A stretch of DNA of 36,163 nucleotides from a virus: IMG/VR virus record IMGVR_UViG_3300031857_000627, positions 1 through 36,163 of that record; one strand, written 5' to 3'. Position numbers and translations under genes: made by a program. Shown piece after piece: positions 16,478 through 23,448 of this stretch (within the stretch, counting starts at the first letter, position 1; the number at the start of each line of letters is the position of its first letter). A model generated the notes under the pieces. The model had not been told where the DNA came from. It saw nothing but the letters and a program-made list of their open reading frames with translations, and searched no databases.

Positions 16478-18047
16478 ATTTATAAAATGGGGATGACGTA
16501 ACCTCAATACTAGGCATTGTCATATCCATAGTTAAAACGGCTGCTATAGCTAGGCTATCTGCATAATCATCATGAGCATGCGCTTCTTCTGGGGCATGGG
16601 CTAAGAAGTTAGGACCTTGGAACTTAGTCTCAAGGTCAGACATCTGTTGGTAGAACCTCTTCCATGTTCTTAATCTTCTAGTCTTAGCGTGAGCAGGCCA
16701 CCCAATCATCTTTCTATCAATTAGAGCCTTTAAGTGCTTCCAACGCTTTGATTGCGCTGATTGACTACTCTCTAAAGCATGTACTTCTGAACCAGGTAAT
16801 AGAATCTTTAATCGTTGGGCTACTGCGTCACCCACACCATTAGCATCTACACCAACAGACAAAACATCATAGTTACTTAAGAAAGTAGTAATCTGGAAAT
16901 ACTGGTCTTCCCAGTCATCTCCTTGTATCTCTAACCAGTTTAAAACTCTATGGTCAAAATAACCAAACTCGTCAGGCCTATCCCAATCTACCCAAAGAAC
17001 AGTGACTACTGTAGAGTCTATTTTTCTCGCAGGATCTATGCCAACTACTACCGGGGAACGATGCCAAGCCTTTACTACTTCTTGTGAGGTGTCACCTAAG
17101 TCATCTAATATAGATGAGGTAACGAACATACCTCTTTCAAGGAGCCACTTACAGCAATAAGACATTTGGAACTCGTCTGAGTCCTCTCCAATACGGAGCA
17201 TTTCTTTTCTTATAAACTTACCGTAGTTTTCATTTACTTTAGCTACTTCTCGCCAATCCCATTCAAAGTGGTTTTGTCGTATGCCTCTACTAGTCTGTCT
17301 ACGTTTGTTTAATTGAATAGATCGATAAAAGTTATTCTTGCTGGTAGTTGGGGTTCCGGTTTTAACCATAGTTCCTGAATAGTATGCAAGCATAGGTGAG
17401 ATAGACTTAGATACAACAAAGTCATCCGCCTCTTGGCACTCATCAATAACTACTAAATGGAAAGACTTAGATTCAATCTTTGCTCGTGGGTTTGCGGTCA
17501 TCATCATTAAAGTAGAACCTGAGTTTTTAAGTTTAATCTGTCGCGTAACTCCTGGCACTTTACCTAAGGAGTCATCAATCTCTGGATCCCCTAGAATCTC
17601 TAAAGCACGCTCGCTAGTAAGCCTACTAATCGTTCTACCAAACAGCGTTTCTACTTGGCCCTCAACAGGTGCAAACATGCCTACCCATAAGCCGTCCTTA
17701 AACTTACCTAAAAGATCTGGATACATCTTTGCAAGTCTTGGCAATAAAACCATTAATGTAGCAACAGTATTAGCAATAGTTTCTGATTTACCTGACTGAC
17801 GTGCAGCAAGCGCAGTTATCTCTTCACCATCATTAATAATTATAGATTCCATTATTCTTCTTGATAATGGCTCTTGGTATGGGTGCAGCTCATGACCAAC
17901 TAATGCGGTCATAAAGGTAACGCATCGATCTACTAACTTTTTAACGAACTCTTTAGAGAGCTCGTCTAACTCTTCTACCTCTTCTTCTAAAAGGGGTACT
18001 TCATCTTCTAGTAGCTCATCTTCTTCGTAGAATACTTGTTCTGACAT
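16476..18047 (-). CDS. terL: Terminase large subunit (packaging ATPase-nuclease)
   Basis: This 523-aa motor protein cuts and pumps phage DNA into the prohead. The N-terminal ATPase has a Walker A-type AARQSGKSET (residues 81-90) and Walker B VVIDE (199-203). The C-terminal RNase H-like nuclease carries acidic residues at VVGIDPA (D338), VGVDANG (D401) and HDDYADS (D493/D494/D497). Residues 1-40 form an unusually acidic leader (EEDELLEDEVPLLEEEVEEL). No small terminase subunit is recognisable next to it; the 81-aa or 97-aa genes just upstream are possible but unsupported candidates. Confidence 0.95.
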   Translation of the reverse strand: MSEQVFYEEDELLEDEVPLLEEEVEELDELSKEFVKKLVDRCVTFMTALVGHELHPYQEPLSRRIMESIIINDGEEITALAARQSGKSETIANTVATLMVLLPRLAKMYPDLLGKFKDGLWVGMFAPVEGQVETLFGRTISRLTSERALEILGDPEIDDSLGKVPGVTRQIKLKNSGSTLMMMTANPRAKIESKSFHLVVIDECQEADDFVVSKSISPMLAYYSGTMVKTGTPTTSKNNFYRSIQLNKRRQTSRGIRQNHFEWDWREVAKVNENYGKFIRKEMLRIGEDSDEFQMSYCCKWLLERGMFVTSSILDDLGDTSQEVVKAWHRSPVVVGIDPARKIDSTVVTVLWVDWDRPDEFGYFDHRVLNWLEIQGDDWEDQYFQITTFLSNYDVLSVGVDANGVGDAVAQRLKILLPGSEVHALESSQSAQSKRWKHLKALIDRKMIGWPAHAKTRRLRTWKRFYQQMSDLETKFQGPNFLAHAPEEAHAHDDYADSLAIAAVLTMDMTMPSIEVTSSPFYK

Positions 18048-18074
18048 ATAGTCCTAGTCTAGGTTAAAACGGAA

Positions 18075-18097
18075 AGCCTGGGTATGCAACCCAGGCT
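18075..18097 (-). terminator. Hairpin with terminator-like features in the terminase leader
   Basis: A perfect 9-bp stem (AGCCTGGGT / ACCCAGGCT, 5-base loop) is followed on the minus strand by TTTCCGTTTTAA. It ends only 27 bases before the terminase ATG. It may terminate the upstream operon or attenuate terminase transcription. Confidence 0.6.
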
Positions 18098-18137
18098 GGC
18101 CGCTGCCACACGGGAGAGAAGGAAGAGAGGCAGGTAA

Positions 18138-18166
18138 AGTATAGTACATAAAGTTTAAAATCTATA
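18138..18166 (-). promoter_or_regulatory. Candidate promoter for terminase
   Basis: On the minus strand a TATACT -10 (18143-18138) lies upstream of the leader hairpin. A TTGACA-like -35 at the right distance is lacking (TATAGA at 17 bases), so this is weak. If real, the mRNA would carry the hairpin in a leader of about 80 bases. Confidence 0.3.
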
Positions 18167-18407
18167 AAGTGGTTGTCTTTCTTCTATGGATCTCATAGAC
18201 AACTGCATGTAGTACTTCTGCTCCATTTAAAGCTTCATCTAAATAGGCTTTTTGATCTGATTTAGCAAAACCAGAAAGGTTACGACTTACCTCAGTTAAA
18301 GCCTGATCTATCCACATTTCTAAGTCCGCTGTTGGTATCTTAGAAACCCTTTTTGCAATCTTATTTGAAAATGGTCTTTCTTGTGGTTTACTTTTAAAAG
18401 GCTTCAT
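18162..18407 (-). CDS. Hypothetical small helical protein
   Basis: This 81-aa protein is mostly helical by pattern (ADLEMWIDQALTEVSRNLSG, then DEALNGAEVLHAVVYEIHRR), with a basic N-terminus and C-terminus. No family is recognised. Its start overlaps the end of the 97-aa gene by 14 bases. As the gene just upstream of terminase, it could be related to packaging, but no small-terminase helix-turn-helix is evident. Confidence 0.65.
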   Translation of the reverse strand: MKPFKSKPQERPFSNKIAKRVSKIPTADLEMWIDQALTEVSRNLSGFAKSDQKAYLDEALNGAEVLHAVVYEIHRRKTTTL

Positions 18408-18687
18408 CGTAACTTCCTTTATCTGGAGTCCACGCTGTCCTAGCTCGTAATGCCTTTTCCATTAACAAATCTATATCTTCATCTGTTAATAGTCTAGGGT
18501 CAGCTACCGTTTTAAATAAGATTCCTAAGTAAATGCCATTGTTTGTGTAGGGCATTCTAAATACAAGACATTTGCCATGTCTGTATGGCATTTCAGTTTC
18601 TTGAGTTGTGCCTTTTTCAATTACTGGTAAAAACTTCTTATGCCAGTACTTAAGAGTTCCGCCGTATAGTGGTCCGAATGTTACCAA
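18394..18687 (-). CDS. Hypothetical protein
   Basis: This 97-aa protein has mixed alpha/beta character (GTLKYWHKKFLPVIEKGT; HGKCLVFRMPYTNNGIYLGI). The first usable codon is TTG at 18687, four bases after the stop of the KTSC-domain gene, with a GGAGATGGAA purine stretch upstream. No family is recognised. Confidence 0.6.
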   Translation of the reverse strand: MVTFGPLYGGTLKYWHKKFLPVIEKGTTQETEMPYRHGKCLVFRMPYTNNGIYLGILFKTVADPRLLTDEDIDLLMEKALRARTAWTPDKGSYDEAF

Positions 18688-18690
18688 GAG

Positions 18691-19278
18691 TTATTCCATC
18701 TCCTTAGAAAGGGTTTCCATAAACCCTTTAACTTTCTGTATTCTAGCGGATATTGTGGCTTGATGGTTCAACTGAACCCTATATGAGCGCTCCATGCTTT
18801 TAACCTCAGCTGGGCCCATATCATTCCATGAGTCTAAACCAGAAGATCTTAAGTACTTACCTGTTGAGTCACTGCCCTTTAGGCCATTCCACATATCCTC
18901 AGACACGCCTCGGTATTCCCACCAAGTGTTATCTCGAAATACAACTGTTAAAGTCTTTGAGTCTCGTTCGTATCCTATAGACAAAGCCCTAGGACGTTTA
19001 AAGTTACTAGTTGGGGCATCTAGAGCTTCAACATCTTTTGGTTGAATGACCTCATAGTCCCCAGAGTCTTTTTCTGTATTACCTTGTATTTCATCTTTAA
19101 AGCCATCTATATCAGCTTTAGTTGGTGGAGCAGAGTCTGCCATTGATATCTTGGTAGGCAGACCCGCAACGCGCTCGCTCATACGCATTGTTAAATTTAA
19201 AACACGGTTTTCATTATCTAACCGTTGAGATACCTTTTTTACAGAAGGCTTTTTGTTTTTATTGTAATTCTTCGCCAT
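18691..19278 (-). CDS. KTSC domain-containing protein
   Basis: In this 195-aa protein, residues about 99-146 (LSIGYERDSKTLTVVFRD ... WEYRGVSEDMWNGLKGSDST, GKYLR) match the KTSC domain: a conserved S-x-x-Y start, beta strands ending with an aromatic-Tyr pair, then V---W--L ... S-GKYL. The domain is small and of unknown biochemical role, often found in phages and beside lysyl-tRNA synthetase-like or RNA-related proteins. The N-terminal 90 residues are charged and probably flexible; the C-terminus is helical. Its start lies 20 bases inside the neighbouring 94-aa gene. Confidence 0.8.
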   Translation of the reverse strand: MAKNYNKNKKPSVKKVSQRLDNENRVLNLTMRMSERVAGLPTKISMADSAPPTKADIDGFKDEIQGNTEKDSGDYEVIQPKDVEALDAPTSNFKRPRALSIGYERDSKTLTVVFRDNTWWEYRGVSEDMWNGLKGSDSTGKYLRSSGLDSWNDMGPAEVKSMERSYRVQLNHQATISARIQKVKGFMETLSKEME

Positions 19279-19543
19279 CGAACTCTCCGCAGATGTGCTC
19301 TTCAGTTTGAGTGCTTAAAACCTTTTCCAAACAAGTGCCGCAAACTAACATTCTTACTTCAGAGAAGTTGTTTTGCGCAGTTGCCCCTTTTGGAAAGTTA
19401 CTACCGTCTTCTGAAAATGCTGGTTCGTAATCTGATACAGATCTGGGTTCATCAAATAGTTCTTGAGGAAACGGTCCTTTAGGTTCTGTTACCGTTGAAG
19501 GTACCGGGTGAGGCTGTATAGCCTTCACCCGGATAAGCTTCAT
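19259..19543 (-). CDS. Small protein with Cys/His zinc-binding-type motif
   Basis: This 94-aa protein has a Pro-rich N-terminal half and a C-terminal VCGTCLEKVLSTQTEEHIC block (CxxC ... HxC). That arrangement would hold one zinc ion. The 3' end overlaps the KTSC gene by 20 bases. The start codon shares a base with the stop of the 68-aa zinc protein upstream (TAATG). Function unknown. Confidence 0.65.
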   Translation of the reverse strand: MKLIRVKAIQPHPVPSTVTEPKGPFPQELFDEPRSVSDYEPAFSEDGSNFPKGATAQNNFSEVRMLVCGTCLEKVLSTQTEEHICGEFDGEELQ

Positions 19544-19749
19544 TATTCTTCCTCTGCTACTTTAGTTTCCTCTTTTGGCTCTTTCTTCGCAGACTTCTTA
19601 GCTGGTGTTGCTTCACGTAATGGGAAGTCACCACGAGCAGCACGATCTCTTAGCCATATAGGTAAACAAGTAGCACAATAATCAACTGGATTTACTCCAG
19701 GATCAGCGCATGTATAGTCCGCTTTGTTTTCGCAATTAACACATTTCAT
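19543..19749 (-). CDS. Small zinc-finger-like protein
   Basis: This 68-aa protein begins MKCVNCENKADYTCADPG and has CxxC at 3-6, then CADPGVNPVDYCATC, a treble-clef-type arrangement of two Cys pairs. This is followed by a charged Lys/Glu-rich tail (KKSAKKEPKEETKVAEEE). Such proteins are common in actinophages. It probably binds nucleic acid or another protein. Its stop overlaps the 94-aa gene start. Confidence 0.7.
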   Translation of the reverse strand: MKCVNCENKADYTCADPGVNPVDYCATCLPIWLRDRAARGDFPLREATPAKKSAKKEPKEETKVAEEE

Positions 19750-19756
19750 TTAATTG

Positions 19757-20038
19757 TTATTTCTTTTTTGCTTTCTTTGCTGCTTCAGCTGCTAGTTTCT
19801 TTCCAGCTTCTTTAGCAACAGTCTCTGCTACACGTCCGAAAGCAGGATCTTTCTTATTTACCCAACGAAGTGCTGTTGGGATAATTGAGGCCCATAGAGC
19901 GTTGGCAACTAATAGCCACTCTCCAGAACCAAATGCTAATGGGCTAGCGATTCCGCTAGTTTGAGTAACAATCATTACTGCACCGATTACCTGACCAAGC
20001 AGGTTACGTACATAGGATTCAATTGCGGCTTTATTCAC
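19757..20038 (-). CDS. Small membrane protein, holin-like
   Basis: This 93-aa protein has two hydrophobic stretches (about residues 13-36, including IGAVMIVTQTSGIASPLAF, and 41-58, including WLLVANALWASIIPTALRW) and a Lys/Ala-rich C-terminal tail (KLAAEAAKKAKKK). That shape fits class II phage holins. It is not next to the endolysin gene, which lies about 8 kb away on the same strand; other small membrane proteins nearer the endolysin are rival holin candidates. Confidence 0.6.
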   Translation of the reverse strand: MNKAAIESYVRNLLGQVIGAVMIVTQTSGIASPLAFGSGEWLLVANALWASIIPTALRWVNKKDPAFGRVAETVAKEAGKKLAAEAAKKAKKK

Positions 20039-20052
20039 TATATCTCCTTAGA

Positions 20053-20271
20053 TTAATACTGAGAATACTCAGTAACTATACCACTACTTGCTGGGGCGGA
20101 TGAAAGCTGATTGCTTGACCCGCTTACTGCATTCATACCTGCTTTAAAAGCCATTCCCTGAATTACACGTTTTCCGACTTTAGATCTAGCAGCACGAGTT
20201 GTAGCGGAAATTACACTAGGCCCGACAACTCGGGCAGCGGCTCCAACTGCAGCAGCAATAGGGATAGGCAT
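20053..20271 (-). CDS. Hypothetical small Ala/Gly-rich protein
   Basis: This 72-aa protein starts MPIPIAAAVGAAARVVGPSV. The N-terminus is weakly hydrophobic, and the rest is basic then Ser-rich. It could be a small membrane-interacting virion or lysis accessory protein. No family is recognised. Confidence 0.55.
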   Translation of the reverse strand: MPIPIAAAVGAAARVVGPSVISATTRAARSKVGKRVIQGMAFKAGMNAVSGSSNQLSSAPASSGIVTEYSQY

Positions 20272-20307
20272 GGTTATAGTGTGGCAAGGTCTGACGTAGA
20301 TGTCAGC

Positions 20308-20598
20308 CTAATCCGCCGACTCTTTAACGTGTTGATTGAAACTACCACGTAATTCGGCTACATTTTCTTTAACTTCCATAAGATCAACCCGTAGCCAACC
20401 AATGTCTTTCTGTATTTGGTTGAGGGAGTCTTTCATTGATGAGCCTCCGTTGGGCTTCAATTCGGCTAATTCATTCTTTCGTATATCAGCTATCTCTTTA
20501 CGTAAGAATGCTCTTGCTACCCAACCTATAACTCCAAGAGCTACAGCTAGGATTCCTATGATGTAGGTAACAATCTGTAATATATCGGCAGTAGACAT
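20308..20598 (-). CDS. Membrane-anchored coiled-coil protein
   Basis: This 96-aa protein has a single N-terminal transmembrane helix (about residues 8-30, IVTYIIGILAVALGVIGWVA), then a basic stretch and a long amphipathic helix (LNQIQKDIGWLRVDLMEVKE) likely to form a coiled coil. Shape resembles small phage lysis-region proteins. It is the first gene of a minus-strand operon that diverges from the plus-strand transglycosylase-WhiB cassette, with GGAG before its ATG and a good candidate promoter about 70 bases upstream. Confidence 0.7.
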   Translation of the reverse strand: MSTADILQIVTYIIGILAVALGVIGWVARAFLRKEIADIRKNELAELKPNGGSSMKDSLNQIQKDIGWLRVDLMEVKENVAELRGSFNQHVKESAD

Positions 20599-20667
20599 TT
20601 GGTCTCCATTAAGTATCTAATTCGTATATTAGTATTTGTTTTCCGTATGTGAGACACGAATTCATAA

Positions 20668-20698
20668 ATTATACGCTTAATTCAATGTTTTATGTCAG
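20668..20698 (-). promoter_or_regulatory. Promoter for minus-strand operon starting at 20598
   Basis: On the minus strand CTGACA (20698-20693) is followed after 19 bases by a perfect TATAAT (20673-20668). The 19-base spacer is slightly long, but the hexamers are good. Transcription would start near 20661, giving a leader of about 60 bases. Confidence 0.6.
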
Positions 20699-20725
20699 GT
20701 TAAACTAAATTAATTCTAATTGAAC

Positions 20726-20760
20726 TTGACATAGGGTGTATCTCTAGTGTTGTCTAGGAT
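20726..20760 (+). promoter_or_regulatory. Probable promoter of the transglycosylase-WhiB cassette
   Basis: A perfect TTGACA lies at 20726-20731. The best downstream -10 is unclear: TAGGAT at 20755-20760 fits TANNNT but at a 23-base distance, and nothing closer fits well. The promoter therefore may need an activator or use another sigma factor. AAAGGAG follows at 20774-20780, just before the ATG at 20786. Confidence 0.45.
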
Positions 20761-20785
20761 ATGCACCAACTGAAAAGGAGCAGAA

Positions 20786-21364
20786 ATGCTAAATATCAGA
20801 AGGAGGTTCTCTGTCATGATGGTTGCAGCAATCCTTGCTGGACATTGCACACCAACGCTTGCGTTGGAAGCACCTATCGTGGAGAGTGCCCAAGGCGAAA
20901 TCGCCAAGAATCCTTTAGAGCTATACGCTCTTAAGAAAAAGCTAACCGATGATGAGTTGGTTAACTTACTGCAAGTAGTCGGGTTTGAGGGAAAAGCCCT
21001 TAACATGGCTTATGCAGTTGCAAAAAAGGAGTCCAACGGACGCCCCACTGCGCATAATGATAATGTTAAAACTGGAGACAACTCCTACGGTATATTTCAG
21101 ATAAATATGCTTGGAGAACTTGGAGAAAAACGTAGACAAAAGTATGGTTTGTCCAGCAACCGTGACTTATTCAATCCTGTCACTAATGCACAAATTGCTT
21201 ACCACATGAGTCAAAAAGGTAAGATATGGACTGCATGGAAGGTGGCATATGGAAAAAACAATGGACCTCGGTTTGCGATGTTCTATAAGAGCATCCTTAC
21301 AGACGTTTGTATTGCACCGTTAACCCCGCTTAAATCGGAGAATCGAAAGGACAACTTAATTTAA
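20786..21364 (+). CDS. Exported lytic transglycosylase (SLT/lysozyme-like fold)
   Basis: This 192-aa protein begins with a signal peptide (basic MLNIRRRFSV, hydrophobic core to about residue 27, cleavage near LALEAP). The catalytic domain (about 65-170) has the SLT pattern: AVAKKESNGRP with Glu at 82 as likely catalytic acid, GIFQIN (102-107), then N-x-x-A-Y and WTAWKVAYG. It should cleave the glycan strand of peptidoglycan outside the membrane. It is one of only two genes on the plus strand within a long minus-strand region, and the stop codon overlaps the WhiB start (TAATG). AAAGGAG lies six bases before the ATG. An exported enzyme could remodel the wall, aid release or alter host surface rather than act from the virion. 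Confidence 0.88.
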   Translation: MLNIRRRFSVMMVAAILAGHCTPTLALEAPIVESAQGEIAKNPLELYALKKKLTDDELVNLLQVVGFEGKALNMAYAVAKKESNGRPTAHNDNVKTGDNSYGIFQINMLGELGEKRRQKYGLSSNRDLFNPVTNAQIAYHMSQKGKIWTAWKVAYGKNNGPRFAMFYKSILTDVCIAPLTPLKSENRKDNLI

Positions 21365-21651
21365 TGAAGACCATAGCCCCGTATTTTGATGGAACCCAGT
21401 TGTGTGCCCAGACAGATCCGGAGCTCTTCTTCCCCTCTAGTCCTGTATTGACAGTTAAGCATAAACGTTTAACTAAACCAATATGCGATGCCTGTCACTT
21501 TAAGTCAGAGTGTTTAGATTACGCTTTGACCACTGATGTGTCTGGTATCTGGGCTAGTACGAGCGATAACGATAGGCGTTTAATACGTAGGAAGCGTGGC
21601 TTACCTGCACCGTCAACCGTTGGTTCACTAATAACTAAACTAGTGAGCTAA
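21364..21651 (+). CDS. whiB: WhiB-like iron-sulfur transcription factor
   Basis: This 95-aa protein has the four Cys of a WhiB [4Fe-4S] cluster: C14, C41, C44 and C50 (the last three in CDACHFKSEC), followed by the GIW turn (GIWAS, 61-65) and a basic tail (RRLIRRKRG) for DNA contact. WhiB proteins occur only in Actinobacteria and their phages, so the host is very probably actinobacterial. The mycobacteriophage TM4 WhiB is known to interfere with host WhiB2 and division and to block superinfection. Here it is translationally coupled to an exported transglycosylase. A bidirectional terminator follows. Confidence 0.93.
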   Translation: MKTIAPYFDGTQLCAQTDPELFFPSSPVLTVKHKRLTKPICDACHFKSECLDYALTTDVSGIWASTSDNDRRLIRRKRGLPAPSTVGSLITKLVS

Positions 21652-21663
21652 GCTTTTATAAAT

Positions 21664-21700
21664 GCCAAAGGCCGGGATTTCTCCCGGCCTTTGTGCTTTA
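21664..21700. terminator. Bidirectional intrinsic terminator between convergent operons
   Basis: A perfect 11-bp stem AAAGGCCGGGA / TCCCGGCCTTT with a TTTC loop (21667-21692). On plus, the stem ends in TTT and continues GTGCTTT; on minus, it ends in TTT and continues GGCATTTATAAAAG. It ends the WhiB transcript and the opposing PASTA-protein transcript. Confidence 0.88.
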
Positions 21701-21709
21701 AAGGGTAGC

Positions 21710-22465
21710 TTATGAAGCTGCTGCCCAAGGTGTAACAGTAATTGTTGCTGTAGAAGCAACAGATGCTGCGCCTGCAGCAGTGCTCTGTGTCTTGATTGTT
21801 CCAGCAACACCAACTACAGAAGCAGTTTGTGCGGTTAAGCTAACTGCAGTAGTTGCAGTTGTTGCCACACTAAAGGTGTTTGTATCGTTAGCAGTAACTG
21901 TGTATGTGCCGTTAAGGGCTGCGTCATCACCTGTAAAGGCTGAAACAGTTACCTTAGTACCTACACCGTAGGCTGCACCTGCACCTGAAGCTGTAAATAC
22001 TAGAGCTGTTGATCCAGATGTACGAGCTGCTGCAGTAACAGTCTTTGCAGCGTTTACAGCTGCTGATGCTGTTGTAATGTTAGCTGATTCATAACCAGCG
22101 TCACGAAGAGCATCAATAGCCAATGCTGTGGTTAGACCAAGAACACTTGGTACTGAGACATAAGCGGTTCCGCTTACGTATGCGCCATCGCCTGAAGCAT
22201 TTGCTGGGAATCCAGCATAAGCAGCCTCAGCTACTGCGTGGTTTGAAAGTGTTGGGTTCAAGCGTGAGCTTGGGTATACAGTATATCCGCTCCATCCGTA
22301 GTTCTGTGAAGCGTTTGCCGCTACAGCTACAGTTGAAGGTGCGGTTGTGTAATCTGCCGTTGTTGTACGTTCGTCGTTTGGTTGCATTGGGAAGTTGCCC
22401 CATACAAAGTCAACGAATACGTTACCAGCGGTATCAAGAAGATTACCGTTGTTATTTGTTGCCAT
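21710..22465 (-). CDS. Putative virion protein with an interrupted PASTA domain
   Basis: In this 251-aa protein residues 1-95 form a polar N-terminal region (VFVDFVWGNFPMQPNDER). Then VSVPSVLGLTTALAIDALRD, AGYESANIT (103-131) is the first half of a PASTA domain. An inserted beta-sandwich (about 140-215, GVGTKVTVSAFTGDDAALNG, TYTVTANDT) interrupts it, and GTIKTQSTAAGAASVASTAT then ITVT (222-244) looks like the second half. PASTA domains bind peptidoglycan fragments, so this may be a surface protein that touches the host wall. It has its own promoter (22516-22544), AAAGGT before the ATG, and a strong terminator, suggesting an abundantly made product. The inserted module resembles repeats in the 1385-aa fibre. 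Confidence 0.72.
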   Translation of the reverse strand: MATNNNGNLLDTAGNVFVDFVWGNFPMQPNDERTTTADYTTAPSTVAVAANASQNYGWSGYTVYPSSRLNPTLSNHAVAEAAYAGFPANASGDGAYVSGTAYVSVPSVLGLTTALAIDALRDAGYESANITTASAAVNAAKTVTAAARTSGSTALVFTASGAGAAYGVGTKVTVSAFTGDDAALNGTYTVTANDTNTFSVATTATTAVSLTAQTASVVGVAGTIKTQSTAAGAASVASTATITVTPWAAAS

Positions 22466-22515
22466 TATTTACCTTTTCTCTAGAGTGGGTATACGCCTGA
22501 TCGGGGCGCCCTACT

Positions 22516-22544
22516 AGTATCTAAGAGGATTTAAGGTATGTCAG
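22516..22544 (-). promoter_or_regulatory. Promoter of the PASTA-protein gene at 21710
   Basis: On the minus strand CTGACA (22544-22539), a 17-base spacer and GATACT (22521-22516) make a good sigma-70/SigA-type promoter. The -35 box overlaps the stop codon of the 54-aa gene upstream. The leader would be about 45 bases. Confidence 0.6.
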
Positions 22545-22705
22545 CGCTTATTGAAGGGTTTAAACAGCCTTTTTACAGAGGCTTTAAAGGAACGCCACTT
22601 AGCCTCTAACTTTCTTTCTATTTCAGCTTCACGAGTTTCTTGATAATGGTTTGACCCAAAGTAAGGTCCACTTACCTGTTTGTAGTGTTCATGTGGCGAC
22701 ATCAT
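22541..22705 (-). CDS. Small basic protein, unknown function
   Basis: This 54-aa protein (MMSPHEHYKQVSGPYFGSNH, then a helical charged region RKLEAKWRSFKASVKRLF) is found by direct translation. Its ATG shares a base with the stop codon of the upstream 247-aa gene (TAATG), which supports a real coupled gene. No family recognised. Confidence 0.65.
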   Translation of the reverse strand: MMSPHEHYKQVSGPYFGSNHYQETREAEIERKLEAKWRSFKASVKRLFKPFNKR

Positions 22706-23448
22706 TACTTATAAGACTTTCTAGCCCACTTTAACTTCTTGTAGGCTCCGTAGAATGGAAACTCTTTAGGCCTGTACTCATCATGAGAGGCTGCGGTCCT
22801 TATTAGCTGTTGATCTCTTGGAAGTAGATCAATTTCACTTTTCCAGTTTAATCTTTGTATTGGTATTAATTGCAAAAATGGTGTGCCTTTAGGAACAACT
22901 CCACTATAACCCTTTTTAACAAAGAAGGGAATTCTTCCCGAAACGTGAGACATATCAGAATCTATTATGCCCGAAGTGCTAAGAAACGGCAGATCATACC
23001 TGTTCAGCGGTTGAGTGAATAAGACACTCCATCCATAAGGAGCCTCTACTCCCCAAATTGTATGCCAGTGAAAATGGGATTCATAATAACCCTCTGGATG
23101 ATGAAACCCGGACATAGGAGGCCGTATATCAACAAACTGTTTAAACGAGTCTTCTAAAACAATAATTGTGCATCCGTTATCAGTAGATATTACCTCTATG
23201 TCACAAGGTAAAGTAAATAGATAACCAGAAGTCATTGCATCTGCAAATGGTACGCATGACTTAAAAGTAACGGGAGTATTGAGACCTTTTCTTTTATAGT
23301 CTACAAGATTATCTTTTGTAACACCCTTATCTAAAACCTTTGCTTCTCTATACCATTCTGGCAATGTTCTACTAGCGGGTATGGGTCTTAGTGTTTCATC
23401 AGTTAAGCATTGTTCCGCATATGCTGTAAACTTAAGCGTAACATCCAT
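22705..23448 (-). CDS. DUF6065-like protein
   Basis: This 247-aa protein has a pattern I associate with DUF6065: an initial ADPLP-type region (PIPASRTLPEWYREAK), a basic middle with a C at VTFKSCVPFADAMTSGY, a central GWSVLFTQPLNRYDLPFLST segment, an acidic GIIDSDM turn, and a C-terminal KGTPFLQLIPIQR strand. Members occur in marine phages and bacteria and often accompany 2-oxoglutarate oxygenases. Their biochemical role is not established; the fold is probably cupin-like, but this is inference. The gene is translationally coupled on both sides (TAATG), between a 54-aa gene and a prolyl-hydroxylase-like gene, which suggests a shared pathway. Confidence 0.55.
   Translation of the reverse strand: MDVTLKFTAYAEQCLTDETLRPIPASRTLPEWYREAKVLDKGVTKDNLVDYKRKGLNTPVTFKSCVPFADAMTSGYLFTLPCDIEVISTDNGCTIIVLEDSFKQFVDIRPPMSGFHHPEGYYESHFHWHTIWGVEAPYGWSVLFTQPLNRYDLPFLSTSGIIDSDMSHVSGRIPFFVKKGYSGVVPKGTPFLQLIPIQRLNWKSEIDLLPRDQQLIRTAASHDEYRPKEFPFYGAYKKLKWARKSYK

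Noticed and set aside
16394-16507. N-terminal extension of the 135-aa gene (38 extra residues)
   Set aside because: The extension would run into the terminase gene, whereas an internal ATG has AAGGAG at the right distance.
20716-21006. 96-aa minus-strand frame opposite the transglycosylase
   Set aside because: It lies across the promoter and signal peptide of a convincing plus-strand gene and has no homology signal.
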